Assembly (NCBI GenBank): GCA_964019135.1
Contig: OZ025249.1
Location: 35,973,759-36,037,758, forward strand
Source: Arenicola marina
Taxonomy: Eukaryota; Annelida; Polychaeta; Arenicolidae
Reading direction: 5' to 3'
Length of the DNA: 64,000 nt
Below, in pieces: positions 32,797 through 45,550 of the stretch (its first letter is position 1; the number at the start of each line of letters is the position of its first letter). The notes under the pieces were generated by a model. That model was given only the letters and a program-made list of their open reading frames with translations, searched no databases and was not told where the DNA came from. Made by a program: the position numbers and the translations under genes.

Positions 32797-33681
32797 AATC
32801 AGCCCTGCAATTAGTCTGCCATGTACGTAGTCAGTCCTGCAATTAGTCAGCCCTGTATGTAGTCAGCCCTGCAATTAGTCAGCCCTGTACGTAGTTAGCC
32901 CTGTACGTAGTCAGCCCTGTACGTAGTCAGCCCTGTACGTAGTCAGCCCTGTACGTAGTCAGCCCTGTACGTAGTCACCCCTGTACGTAGTCAGCCCTGT
33001 ACGTAGTCAGCCCTGTACGTAGTTAGCCCTGTACGTAGTCAGCCCTGCAATTAGTCAGCCATGTACGTAGTCAGCCCTGTACGTAGTCAGCCCTGTACGT
33101 AGTCAGCCCTGTACGTAGTCAGCCCTGTACGTAGTCAGCCCTGTACGTAGTCGCCCCTGTACGTAGTCAGCTCTGTACGTAGTCAGCCCTATGCGTAGTC
33201 AGCCCTGTACGTAGTCACCCCTGTACGTAGTCAGCCCTGTACGTAGTCAGCCCTGTACGTAGTCAGCTCTGTACGTAGTCAGCCCTTTACGTAGTCAGCC
33301 CTGTACGTAGTCAGCCCTGTACGTAGTCAGCCTTGTACGTAGTCAGCTCTGCAATTAGTCAGCCCTGTACGTAGCCAGCCTTGTACGTAGTCAGCCCTGT
33401 ACGTAGTCAGCCCTGTACGTAGTCAGTCCTGTACGTAGTCAGCCCTGTAAGTAGTCAGTCCTGTACGTAGTCAGCCCTGTACGTAGTCAGCCCTGTACGT
33501 AGTCAGCCCTGTACGTAGTCAGCCCTGTACGTAGTCAGCCCTGTACGTAGTCAGCCCTGTACGTAGTCAGCCCTGTACGTAGTCAGTCCTGTACGTAGTC
33601 AGCCCTGTACGTAGTCAGTCCTGTACGTAGTCAGCCCTGTACGTAGTCAGCCTTGTACGTAGTCAGCCCTGTACGTAGTCC
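32797..33681. repeat. 16-bp minisatellite, about 55 units
   Basis: The unit is CAGCCCTGTACGTAGT. A variant CAGCCCTGCAATTAGT appears near the left edge and at about 33043 and 33350. Most units are identical, and single-base variants (CACCCC, CAGTCC, CAGCCT) recur at spaced positions. The period is not a multiple of three. Confidence 0.97.
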
Positions 33682-33689
33682 GCCGGCCG

Positions 33690-35805
33690 ACAATACCGAC
33701 GAATTTACATATAAGTTGCCTGGTAATAATTACAATACTTGCTTTGCTTTGGGCGCCCATGTACGAAACATGCAGGGCCGTAAATATATATACATATATA
33801 TGTAGAAATAATAATGAATAATAACGGCTTTACTATCTTTTACTATTATGATTATATAATCTCAAATATATATTCATTTTTTATAAAGCGTCATAGTATA
33901 TTTTAGTTATAGATTTCTTGCTCCGGATATGTTTTCTTTACGTTGAGCCTTCCGTGGCCTTTCGATAATTACATAGATCCACGGCGATGATGCTTATTCC
34001 CCGTCTGCGCCAATAACCATTCAAATAGCCCCGTACAGACATTTAGAAAGTCTATTGTGGGTCGCCAGACAGCACACAGCGGGCAATCTTGAATTCTCAG
34101 ACAGCCCTTCACTGTTTCCCTGAAACACCACCCCCCCCCCACTCCCGATCCCCCCACCTACCGCCAGTCAGACCACCATCATTAGCGGTAGAAGACGGAT
34201 GGTAGCATATCTATTGACATGGAGCCGTTCGCTATGGACTAACCTCGCAATCCATCCACCCAGGGGGTCTGATCATGGAATAATACCGCGACATTTTACT
34301 AATTTGTTATATTGACACCCGACCCAACACGGGGCGCCTCGGTCGGTCGCTTTCTTCTTTGCGGATTGGTCTGCCTCGCATCATGGCCATGTATGTATGT
34401 GCCATGTGGTTGGCTTTGTGGGTTATTGCTCTGCTGAACTCGCTCCATTTCCACAACGATTGGCAATTAGACGGGGGTCGCATACAAATGGCAGCAACGG
34501 TTTTGCCGGGTATTTGATAAGGCCCCGCTTGACATTCGCCGAGCCGTGTTCCTTGCTGCATAAAACTTCTCCCCCGACTGACAATTTCTCTTTCTAACCA
34601 CCTTCCGGTTCAGCTAGGCCGACTGGCGGCCATTAGCTTAATAAATAAGAGTTCACGGAAAAATAGTAATAGACGAATTTAAAATTGTAAGTTTCTCGAG
34701 CGCTGTTTGCAGGAAAAACACGCTTTGACACTATATATATGTTTGGCTACAGACAAGTGCGTGTTGCTCAATGAAGGCTGACTAGACGGCGCCCTCAGCG
34801 TGTATAGGCTGACACGCTGTCATATCATGTGTACCCAGAAAACAATGGGTGTAACTGTAGTGAGGTGAGACGAAGAAACACATAACAAGCATAAAACAAT
34901 GGTTAACAAAAGAGTAAGAAATACAAATCGTGAGACGAGGATCTCCTACAAAACGAATGAACTGTAATAGACGCTGGTGAATGTAACCCCCTAGTCTACG
35001 GTCATATTTGGATATTAATATTAAATAGAAGGAAAAAGTGACGGCAGAATGCATTGAACATTGAATAATTGGAGTTCAGTGGTATCGTGGTGGATCATCA
35101 TACTAGCATGTTCGGCAGAAAAACATTCCGGTGAATAGACTAGTATTTATTTACTTAGTCTTACTGATGGTTTTCTTAGGTCAAACATCTGCTCAAAACT
35201 ATGATTAAGATCGTCATCAGGGGGTGGAGGGGGGGGGGGATATTCTCGTTCCTCAGGAAAAGGCTTTTAATGTCACCGTGAACTGGGAATGGGGAAAACT
35301 ATTTTTCGTCAACTGGGAATGGGGTATAATAACCGACCGCCGTGATCAAGGATTTCCATTAATCGTAAACTGGGAATTTTAATATTGAATAGCCGTGAAT
35401 CGGGAAATCGCCAATTGCTGGGGACACCGAACGGAGAACTTTGCCCAGGGGTCGCGACCTTGCTCTAAATCTACTTAGCGAAAAGTTATTGCTGGGAGGG
35501 AAGGGGGTGTTTGTTCTCGAACGTTTCTTCTTTTGATATTTGTCATCTAATGCAAATCATCCATATGGCTATGTATTGGCTTGATATCTCAGTTTTAAAC
35601 AGTAATATTGAAATTCTGTGATCTTCGTTGAACTGCTGAGCCCCCCGCAAGTGCGCCTAGTTGAGATAGCAGGCGGCCGCCGGGGCGTCATGTGTCACAC
35701 CGATGTCCCGACGTGCCATCCAAATTGTATTTCCGATGACGAATCCTCAGCCGGACAACGATGTCCTCTCCGAGATTGCCTCATCTACCCATCTATCTTT
35801 ACAAC
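33690..35805. other. Intergenic, no gene seen
   Basis: AT-rich sequence with a poly-C run at 34130-34140. Between 35270 and 35420 the phrase AACTGGGAAT recurs at irregular intervals, perhaps a decayed short tandem repeat. Open frames are unsupported. Confidence 0.45.
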
Positions 35806-36000
35806 TTAGGGACAAATGACAGGCGAAGATTTTGCGGTGTCTCTTAAAAACCTGCTGATAAGGGCGTCATCGGCCGGGGATATGTGGAAATACTGATTGG
35901 ATAAATGCACACCTTCTATCTGAACCTTTTTATGGGAAGGTGATTCATCACACAAAGAGGCGGACAGAAAAACAGCACAAACGAAAAAATAAAATGCCAT
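35806..36000 (-). CDS. Candidate small secreted peptide (64 aa) or signal-peptide exon
   Basis: An ATG at 36000 opens a 64-codon frame. It begins MAFYFFVCAVFLSASLC, a plausible signal peptide with cleavage near residue 17, followed by a polar region (DESPSHKKVQIEG, then NQYFHISPADDALISRFLRD) and TAA or an earlier splice. A possible donor (AGCAG|GTTTTT) lies after ...DALIS, so it might be the first coding exon of a longer precursor. The start context is poor, no dibasic-flanked amidated peptide is obvious, and I recognise no family. A chance open frame remains the main alternative. Confidence 0.25.
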   Translation of the reverse strand: MAFYFFVCAVFLSASLCDESPSHKKVQIEGVHLSNQYFHISPADDALISRFLRDTAKSSPVICP

Positions 36001-36277
36001 CGATGGCACCAACCTGTTACGAGCGCGTTAACCCACATTCAAAACTGACTACGTGACCAGACGTGGCCCCACGTTAACGGTGTTATTGTTGGCGAATTTC
36101 GAATATACCGAACAGTACAATGCCGCGCCATTCAAACCATCCATGAACAAAGGTCAGAATTTTGTACATTTCCAATAGATCATTCATTCACCAGCAAGCA
36201 TCACTGGTCCGCTTCTACATAATCGAAATTGTAATCATCTCCAATCTCTAGATCTCTGCCGCTGTCTAAAAATAATG

Positions 36278-36440
36278 CAGTTGTCCTTGCATTATACGGC
36301 CCCTCTATTATACGACTCCCTCCGTTATCCGGTCTTTTCTCTGTGCACGGAACACTTCTCCATGTTAAAGCCCCTTTATTATGCGACTCCCTCGCTAACG
36401 CGACTTACGACCGACATTTCGGCTCGTTATATATATATCT
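36278..36440. mobile_element. Possible Tigger/pogo-like transposon remnant
   Basis: The phrases CCTCTATTATACGACTCCCT and CCTTTATTATGCGACTCCCT and the CGTTATCCGGTC block resemble the ends of pogo-type elements (TA..CG steps followed by C-runs). No matching inverted end or transposase frame was found nearby, so the call is tentative. Confidence 0.25.
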
Positions 36441-38396
36441 TTATTCGTACGCAAGGCACACATATAAACATGGATTGGGCAAGTTAGGCTAAACAATGCC
36501 ATCTGCCGGAACAATAAACGATTTTAACTAAACAATAGAAGCTCGGGTATATACAGTCATGGATGGATGCTTGTTCAATAAGTGCACAATACATTAATTA
36601 TTTCTCGTAAATCAGCAACGTTTGCATCTTGTTCCCCATGTATGTAGCTTGAATCCCTAAATAGTGCAAATTCGCGAATGGAGTTTTTTTCTAAGTGCGT
36701 AGTTTCGTTCTTATCATAAAGCTTATACTTGACATCAGGCGTACGATTCAAATGAAACTTGTCCAACCCATACTTCTGACATACAAAGGTTATACTGTTG
36801 CCAACTGCATACTGGCTTCCATCAATGGCATGTTTCTGGCACGTAGAAACATATTTGTTATTCGACCTCCCAAGATGACTAAAAAACCATTTTTTGTTCG
36901 GAAGAAGTTTGAAACGTGGTCGCCCCACTTTATTCTTACCCCCTGAGATGTGTACAGGACTGCCAGGACTCTTGCAACTACTTTGTTAACTCGCTGAGTG
37001 GCGGCGCGGCGTGGCGTGGCAGTCGACTCGATTGGTTCTGAACAAACAACACATTGCACTAATCTGACTGGTTGTTAATGAGCAGACGTCTAAGAGCGCA
37101 TCAATGTTATTCCCACCTGTTGTGTACATGCAGACAATGGCTGGAAGACGCAATCAAAATACTGATCTTCGGTTACGAGTGTCGATGCAATTTAATGGCA
37201 CAGAGCTGGAGAAACCATAATCAGCATATAAGCTTAGTAACTTTGTTAGACTGAATGCTGGTGCTATCACGGATAAGGGGGAGAGAGGAGCCAGAGCTGC
37301 ATCAAAGAATCTGAGTCGTAGGAAAATATTGTACGATGAGTTTACAGACTGACATTTGACTGCATTAGCACGGCACGGTACAAAAACCTTATGATGGGAA
37401 AGCTATTACATTTCTCTTTTCTAGGCTTAGCTGATTTCTCCGCTTTCAATGGGTGTCTCTATAGTTTTCAGCGACGCCACAATATAAAAACATCAGTGCT
37501 GAGTAGATTATCAGCTGAAGTTAACCCGGCACTAACATCTCGCCTTCAACATTACAGGTAACTTTTATATAAATGCGTAATTGTTATGCTCATTAGCAGT
37601 ATATGTATAGTACTTACTTCATATTTATATATATGGTATATTTCATATCGTAATGTATTTCTAACTTTAGCATTATGGCGTCATTATTATCTATTTAATT
37701 TAGCAGATTATGTGTGGGCATTGCGCCGGCAAGACGCCGGCACTGACATCTCGTTTCATAATTACAGCTACCATTATTAAAGACCCCCCAGCTACAAGTG
37801 TGTGTATGTGTCTCTCTCACCCCTCGAGCACAATCTGTCACAGCTATTTTTAATGACACACTAAGTAATTTGCCACAATAATTAGGCGAGGTTCATTGTT
37901 TTATTCTAGTAAAAAAGGATTTTAAATGTTAGACACAGTCAGTTTCAAGCTGGGATACTTCCCACAGGCGCACCATCCTTAATCATTACTGTAAAACTAG
38001 ATCATCACACCGTTTCCATTCCGCCCTGTGGTACATACCGGTGTCAACCCAAGATTGGCACATTTATCTGCCACAGGTAATGATTTGACCCCGGGGACTT
38101 GACATTAGAAACAGACCGTGTGTAGTTCTGTCGTCACCCATGTCGGGCGTCAATTCGCGGACATGACATGAGGAGTCCTGTCTTCGCGATGTGGTAGTCC
38201 TTACACGGCGAACGCTATCCCGCTTTATCTCCTCGTATTCCTTTAACAGTTGACACTGCCAGCGCCTCTGTGAAGCATTTGTAATATATTCATCGCAAAA
38301 CGCGCTGAATCACTAGCACATTCCTTTGCATAATGGCTCAAAGAGATCTTCCTTGCTTTACCGCTAATCAAATAACATTACGCGAATAATCTACTT
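36441..38396. other. Intergenic, with a possible core promoter
   Basis: A TATA-like ATATAAAAA at about 37480-37490 is followed by CATCAGTGCTGAG and, at 37559, by ACAG|GTAACT. A related block (GGCACTGACATCTCGTTTCA) recurs about 205 bp downstream near 37738. This could be a TATA promoter with a short non-coding first exon, or simply a duplicated segment. No coding exon downstream supports a gene. Confidence 0.25.
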
Positions 38397-38491
38397 TTCG
38401 TGGTAATTCTATGACACATTCGTGGTAATTCTATGACACATTCGTGGTAATTCTATGACACATTCGTGGTAATTCTATGACACATTCGTGG
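38397..38491. repeat. 22-bp tandem repeat, ~4 units
   Basis: Units of TTCGTGGTAATTCTATGACACA, essentially identical, with the last one partial. Confidence 0.95.
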
Positions 38492-39805
38492 AAATATCTT
38501 CTTGGAATACAACTGCACAATTTCTACACGTGGGACTAGCCATGAAGACTCCACCAATGGTAAATATATTTTCCTCCCCGCCCTGTTGATTTCCGGTGTA
38601 ACGTGCCACTGGCGTAAAGCCTATAGTTCGCCATAAAACACATATGATATAAATGCCACGATTGTTTATGGCGTTTTGTCGATGCAGCGGTACACATATA
38701 CACAGGATATAATTCACTGGCTTGGACGTACGCTTGACGGTATTGGGAAATATAGACACACGCATCAATTTACTGTCAAGCGGTCGCTGGTAGGGGCGGA
38801 GGATGAGTCAGTAACCTTTTCATTCAAACGTTTGTAGGATGTCGTTGCGTAAACATGAACGAATAGTTGTTTAGATTATCTATCTCAAGAACGAGTAAAT
38901 TCAATCTGAGTTTTAGTGTAGAAATTATGAATCATTTGCAGCATGCAATTCGTTCAGCCGATCTGGACCAATGTATCAATTGTAGTATCAATTGTGAACT
39001 AAATATGAGAAATTTACTCGCCTGTATGCCCCATACACCACCGCCCACCAACCACCGCCCACCAACCACCGCCCACCATAATAACGACCATCATAGAACC
39101 ATGGGCCAAACTGCACCGCCCTCGAGTCGAGGTCTATTTCCCGGGGGTGTCTACGCCAGGCCTCTATGGATTAAGTGTCTGTCAGGGCAGCCGGGCTTCA
39201 TCAAGCCGGGCCGGCTCTCTGCACATCATTCACGGGGCCTCGTCATAAGCAGATCCCGTAATTTCCACGTTTCCTCCCGGAATGGGACGCGCCAAGAGTA
39301 TTTCCCTGTCACCACCGCCTGCCGCGAGAGACCGCATGAAGTCGATTGGGAGCCACCCGGCCGGCTTGCCCTTTCGCCCCAAGCGCGGCGGCCCTTGCCC
39401 ATAGCTGTCGCCAAGTCAAGGTCACAGAAACGCCCCGTGCTGTAGTTGCGGTCAAGTGGCGGAATGGTGCTGCATTAAATCACGGGCAAATGGGACAAAA
39501 ACAACCCGTAAACAGTCATCGGAGGCCACCAGGTCAATTGCGAAAAAAAAAGTTGTTTCAACCTTGGCTCTTTTGGACGAGCCGGGAGGCGTTATAACAT
39601 TGTCGCCATAGATAATTGTTTTCATCAGAACAATTATTTACAATGCTAAAGTTATTTGTTTTCGATAGCGAACAATTTGTGCAGGATATAATATGGCCTA
39701 TTATAGAATATTCACTGTTCAGTGATTTGCTCCAGGGCACAATCCCTACAGGGAAGCAGTGACAGACGCAGACATGAGCATTGTGTCGCAGTGCAGAGAC
39801 ACAAT
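38492..39805. other. Intergenic, no gene seen
   Basis: GC-richer sequence at 39100-39450 is open in several frames but lacks splice context or domains. A short CCACCGCCCACCAA repeat lies at 39038-39078. Confidence 0.45.
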
Positions 39806-39807
39806 AT

Positions 39808-40292
39808 ATCGGGCTGTAGAGACAAACGTCTCGGGGTGTAGAGACAAACGTCTCTGGGTGTAGAGACAAATGTCTCGGGGTGTAGAGACAAACGTCTCAG
39901 GGTGTAGAGACAAGCGTCTCGGGGTGTAGAGACAAACGTCTCGGAGGGGTAGAGAAAAACGTCTCGGAGGGGTAGAGACAAACGTCTCGGGGTGTAGACA
40001 CAAACGTCTCGGGGTGTAGAGACAAACGTCTCGAGGTGTAGAGACAAACGTCTCGGGGTGTAGAGACAAATGTCTCGGGGTGTAGAGACAAATGTCTCTG
40101 GGTGTAGAGACAAACCTCTCGGAGGGGTAGAGACAAACGTCTCGGGGTGTAGAGACAAACGTCTCGGGGTGTAGAGACAAACGTCTCGGAGGGGTAGAGA
40201 CAAACGTCTCGGGGTGTAGAGACAAACGTCTCGGGGTGTAGAGACAAACGTCTCGGGGTGTCTCGGGGTGAAGAGACAAACGTCTCGAGATA
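39808..40292. repeat. 22-bp minisatellite with a stem-loop in every unit
   Basis: About 22 units of GGTGTAGAGACAAACGTCTC plus GG. Each contains the inverted repeat GAGAC-AAAC-GTCTC. A variant spacer GGAGGGGTAGAGA occurs in several units, apparently in a recurring order. Neighbouring units follow directly without unique spacers, so this is not a CRISPR-type array. Confidence 0.97.
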
Positions 40293-40604
40293 AAAAGACA
40301 CATCGTCCAGGGTGCAAAGACACCGTGGGGACAGGGCCAAATCACCCCGTGACCTATCCAGCATATAGGAGACGACTACGGTGAAGCTCGCACGTGAAAC
40401 AATGAATATCGTGCGCGGCCAGAGCACAGGAGTATGGTGACATACGTCCGCATGTACCACAATTACAGCGATGTACACACGTTAAAGGTGAGACGAAACA
40501 AATTATGTCGATGATTGAGTTTATGTCTTGGCTGTTACCGTTGACTGAACCGACAATGTAATTGAGACAATGTAATTGCCCCTCTATTTAGTTACATTCT
40601 CAAT

Positions 40605-40850
40605 GCTGTTGGCATCCGTCCGTCTGCGAAAGACGATGGGTTTGCAGCTTTTGTTTTGGTTTAAGTAGTAAGATTTGTTTCGCGGCATTTGCGTTTTTGA
40701 CTAAATAAGCCTAAAGCCTATCTATGACCAACAGAGCTTACCGCAGTCGTCGCACCGTTGACCTGTCGTTAGGTCTAGGTTCATACTCAATGGACGCCTA
40801 GACTGGCGTTTCAAATCCAGTTTCTCAAACGTTTGGGATGCTAACCGTAC
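40605..40850 (-). mobile_element. LINE 3'-end fragment
   Basis: On the - strand it matches the 3' end of the LINE at 54335-55630, including a decayed C2H2 finger (CDDCGKLC) and the terminal GGACGGATGCCAAC. Only the last ~245 bp are present, consistent with 5' truncation. Confidence 0.75.
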
Positions 40851-41188
40851 TGATGAGACAAAGAAAGGTTCCAGATGTACATCTATTTTAAGTCCCGTGG
40901 GTCAGCTCAGTCAAAAGTGTCAAAAATATGAAAATCAGGTAACCAAAATTAAAGATCTTTGGTCATTATCGCTACAACGCAACAAAAATAAACGGGTGCC
41001 GGATACATATCTATGAGTTTTTAGGAAATGCGCGCTTAATGAAAAGACTGCCATGCTGTTTGCCAGCATAAATAGATAGTAATCTTTCACCCCTTCCCGA
41101 ACCTCTCCTACCTCCCCTCCCCTCCCCATCTCTTCCCATCGCTTCCTCCCGTCCACCAAACCTACAATCTGGTTGTTCTATGCCACAT

Positions 41189-41909
41189 ACTTCCCCGCTT
41201 CACCAATCCTGGACTCGTGCTTCCCCGCTATACCAATCCTGGACTCGTGCTTCCCCGCTATACCAATCCTGTAATCGTGCTTCCCCGCTATACCAATCCT
41301 GGACTCGTGCTTCCCCGCTATACCAATCCTGTAATCGTGCTTCCCCGCTTTACCAATCCTGGAATCGTGCTTAATCGCTTTACCAATCCTGGAATCGCGC
41401 TTCATCGCTTCACCAATCCTGGAATCGTACTTCCCCGCTTCACCAATCCTGGAATCGTGCTTCCCCGCTTCACCAATCCTGGAATCGTGCTTCATCGCTT
41501 TACCAATCCTGGAATCGTGCTTCCCCGCTTCACCAATTCTGGAATCGTGCTTCCCCGCTTCACCAATCCTGGAATCGTGCTTCATCGCTTAACCAATCCT
41601 GGAATCGTGCTGCATCGCTTCACCAATCCTGGAATCGTGCTTCATCGCTTCAGCAATCCTGGAATCGTGCTTCATCGCTTCACCAATCCTGGAATCGTGC
41701 TTCATCGCTTCACCAATCCTGGAATCGTACTTCATCGCTTCAGCAATCCTGGAATCGTGCTTCATCGATTCACCAATTCTGGAATCGTGCTTCATCGCTT
41801 AACCAATCCTGGAATCGTACTTCCCCGCTTCGCCAATCCTGGAATCGTGCTTCATCGCTTCACCAATCCTGGAATCGTGCTTCATCGCTTCACCAATCCT
41901 AAAATCATG
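41189..41909. repeat. 30-bp minisatellite, 24 units
   Basis: The unit is TTCATCGCTTCACCAATCCT followed by GGAATCGTGC. Left-hand units use CCCCGCTATACCAATCCTGG, and units to the right use ATCGCTTC, so the array shows a gradient of variants. The 30-bp period leaves frames open on both strands, for example repeating HDSRIGEAMK, but no start, signal or splice supports a gene. Confidence 0.97.
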
Positions 41910-43780
41910 CTATGGGGGTGTACCATACGACACGGTACCGAGACAATGCCTGATGTCCGTTATTGAAGGGAACTCCCCTTGTAAATGGGTGAGGGGCGGG
42001 GGGGGGGGGCGCACTCATTCCAAATTAACACCTTGATCAAAATATAGCAGCATTGGTGAAGATAAAGGAAAAGAAATCCTAAAATGTGCCTTGATGGAAT
42101 CAGAGCATGACAGTGAGAACGTAATGCGTGTCTCCCTAAACTACGAGGCCAAGACATCACATGTGAATACGAATGGAAAAAAATGGGTGCAACCGAATCA
42201 GTTGTTTTCATGCCAATATGAATGGATGAAAACTGATATAACCGAATTAGCCCAACGAAGCTATGAAAACTATCGCTACGGATGCCTATATAGTGCATTA
42301 GTTAAGTTCATTAGCCGTAGCTTGTCGTTCATCAGCCGTGGCATCAATTGTGCATTAGCTTTTTATCCTCAGAGCAAGTAGTACTCGGCCTCGGCTTATG
42401 TTATACGCTGGACATAATGTAGCCCAGTTTACATAGACATCACAACGCCGTTTAACACAATGAATCCGAGTCCTTCCTTTTACACCAGCACATCATGCCA
42501 TTAGTTCCAAATAAATATTCCTTGCTTGCGTGAAAATGCCCTCCCTCCATCGCCCAATTTGCAGTGAGTCCTTAATCAATTTGGCATCAGCAGAGAGCGA
42601 TAATGGGGGGGGGGCTTGCCTGCGTGGTATTAGAGTGTTTGACTTGCAATCACGGAGGTATCCCACTGTGGATGACGTCGTGGGTGGCAAGATGTATTAT
42701 AGCGTGACAAAAGGGCATTGTTGACGAGCAAATCCGTGACACCAAGGGCATGTCTCTCCCCCGCATAAAAGTGATATTAACATACAGAAAGGCCGCCCCT
42801 GCCAGTTGCATGGAGGCTTAGACACAGATAAATGACCAACGGAGGCAGAGGTGGCAGCCATGGGGACAAGTCCGAATCCTATGACCTGCCCGTTGTCTTG
42901 GTGATGAGGTTACGGGTCAGATGGTTCATCTTGTAGCATTCGGCGTATTGGGGGTTCGTGTTGTCATATCAGAAGTCTTTTACGGAGCGGCATCTCCAAT
43001 CCCAGTGGATTACTTACCACCATCGGGTTATGGCCTGATGAAGAAGGAAGGGTCTCATGGGTTCCACGCCTACAATTGCGTTTAATGGGATATTTGTCAT
43101 GTAATGTTTTGTTACAATATTTGTAGGAATTCCGTGGACAGAGCTATTGTCACGGACATGAAAATCCATCATGAAACTGTCATGATATTCAACTGCGGAG
43201 CGTTATCATGAGGCAACATCCAGTTTAAATATGAAGTCGCTGTTGTGAACCCCATAACAGAAATAAATCGCGTATGAACAAAAAAGTAAGCTGCGTAATA
43301 AGTAAATGTACATGGTTTGACCATGGCTGGTGCCGGCGCGAGCTTCTAGCATGGAGGGCAATACATATTCATCCCAGTTAGGCGCTGAAAGGCCGAATAC
43401 TTTACGACTTTCAGGACTACAGCCGGAGCCTAAAACAAGTCCCGGCGTAGCCACAAATCAGCCGCATGATCTTGCGTGCTTTCTCCCCCGGGTGTCAGTC
43501 AGACCCGAAATGATTGTAAATGAGAGGTGGGGTACAAAAAGAAATAAAGAATGAAGCGGCTTTTAAGCCACAGGAAATACCACATGGCTGTGAGACAACC
43601 AACATAAAACATCCTTCCTGGTGGGACCACCAAGGGACTAATGTCAGCGTCATCAACATTTTGCCCTAACGTTAACGATGAACGGATAGATCAAAAGTTA
43701 CTAATGTGGTGAAAGAAGCTTTTCTTTTGATTCATTAATATTACTATAGACACATTAAGGGGCACTGTAAATAACACAAT
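41910..43780. other. Intergenic, no gene seen
   Basis: A G-run lies near 41998-42009. Open frames at 42091-42381 and elsewhere have no recognisable domain. Confidence 0.45.
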
Positions 43781-43931
43781 TCACTGTTTTCGTTCTGTTT
43801 AAAAACATAAAGTACTGTTTTCGTCCTGTTCAAAACGTAAATGAGTGTTTTCGTCCTGTTCAAAACGTAAATCCGTGTTTTTGTCCTGTTCAAAAACACA
43901 AAAGCAAGGTTTTCTTCCTGTTCAAACATGT
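43781..43931. repeat. ~31-bp tandem repeat, ~5 units
   Basis: Units of GTTTTCGTCCTGTTCAAAAC plus GTAAATGAGT, with outer units more diverged. Confidence 0.9.
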
Positions 43932-44805
43932 ATGTTCCGAATCTCAACCGACCAACGGTCTCGAATCAAGGTTGCTGTGCTGTGGATTGTATACAGATGA
44001 CCCTGGCGGATCCACAATGAGGAGGGTATTCGAGTCTACGAGGGTTAGAACCGCCCCGCCCCACCTCACCCCCAACTCATTTTTGAGCGTTTAGCTGACC
44101 CCATGCAAAGCCCCATCGTAGGTTTCTTGAGATTTTACTACACAAATATTGGATCTCCTCCCCTTTCTCGCAGATCTCACCACAACCCATCCAACGTAGA
44201 TCCCTGTTCAAGGCATTGGATCGGTCCTTGCCAGAAACGCAAGCTGTCCGGTCGCGGACCGTATTGGCAATTGCTTCTTTTCAACAACCCTACAGCCGCG
44301 CGATGACATTAACAACGACTTGAATGCCATTGTGTCGCCGAGTCGACTGCATCTAAAATAGTCGAGGGAAAGAGTAAGCCGATGGGATGGGGTGAGGGGG
44401 AGGGGGATCCGGGAAAGCATTGCAGCGGTCAGGACTATAGATAGTGGGATTATAACAGACGAGATTGCCGCATTCGTATGAAGTCATTCCTTTCATTCAT
44501 TTTGTGTCCATTTCCGCTTCCGCCTCACGAGTCCCGTATTGACGGCTGCAGACGGAAGCGAATGGCGCTGTTTGAATTGCATCGGCGCCGATTTCGTCGC
44601 ACTATGTGGGTTACGGAAGCCGGCGCGGTTGGAAAGTGGATCATCGTGTTCGCGGCTTGGAAGTTACTACCACTATGTACACACCTAGGCTCCAAACGTA
44701 ATGCAATGTCGATGGGAGAATCTATGAAACGGTTGCGATGAAATAATCGCGCAATTATAGTTCCATTTTTTTACTGAACATCTGTCCTCTGTGCGGGGGG
44801 TGTGC

Positions 44806-44836
<31 letters not shown>

Positions 44837-45550
44837 TCGCTGCCTATCTCGATTATCGTTACTACACACAGAACATGGTCCTTTTTTCCTTGTTAGTGCC
44901 AGGCACTGTTTCAACACGTCTCGCGCATTACGCCCGGGATGTACGACACTTTTCGTCCATAGATAGATATGCAGTATTAGTTTCGTACTGAACTTCCAAT
45001 AGAGACAGTATAACACATTATTGCTTTATTTATCTATAAGCCTCCGCAAACTCTATGGCCACATCCGTTGACATATTCGCATGGCCTGGGTAGATTTTCA
45101 ACACATGATCTTTTCGTTGTAGCAAGAGGAAAGTGGAAAACTTAAGTAGACAACTCATTGTGATTCCTGAGGACGGAAAGGCCTACGACATGTGCAGCTT
45201 ACGCAACCTTTATAAAACAAACAATGCAAGTCCCAGTGACCAGACCACAACGCATCCATATCTTGATATTTGTGTAAACAGTAAACATGACCCACATTTA
45301 ACCCATATTATCGACTTCACATAACACACAAACAACGATTTAATATATGTCGAGGTAGGCAGGCTGGGTTTCACATTAGACAAAAACAATGATTAGGTAA
45401 ATGCCGCGGTAGGCAGACTTAGCATCTAACCACACTTTATGGAGGTTTCTTGTCCCAATTTAGCATACAAGTGCACAGAAGCGGCCTAAAACATCGCTTA
45501 TTTAGGTACAACCATTTACTCACGCACGACTCCATAAGGTGCATTGTAAG
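43932..45550. other. Intergenic, with a GT/G run
   Basis: A GTGTGTG run passes into 18 or so G residues at about 44803-44837. No gene is seen. Confidence 0.5.

Noticed and set aside
36575-37059. Overlapping frames near a possible pogo remnant, considered as transposase
   Set aside because: No helix-turn-helix or DDE pattern recognised and frames are short.
39808-40292. CRISPR-like array (palindromic 22-bp repeats)
   Set aside because: Units are directly adjacent without unique spacers and the DNA is animal.
41178-41966. Repeat protein frames (HDSRIGEA and NPGIVLHRFT types) in the 30-bp array
   Set aside because: Period of 30 bp keeps frames open on both strands; nothing indicates translation.
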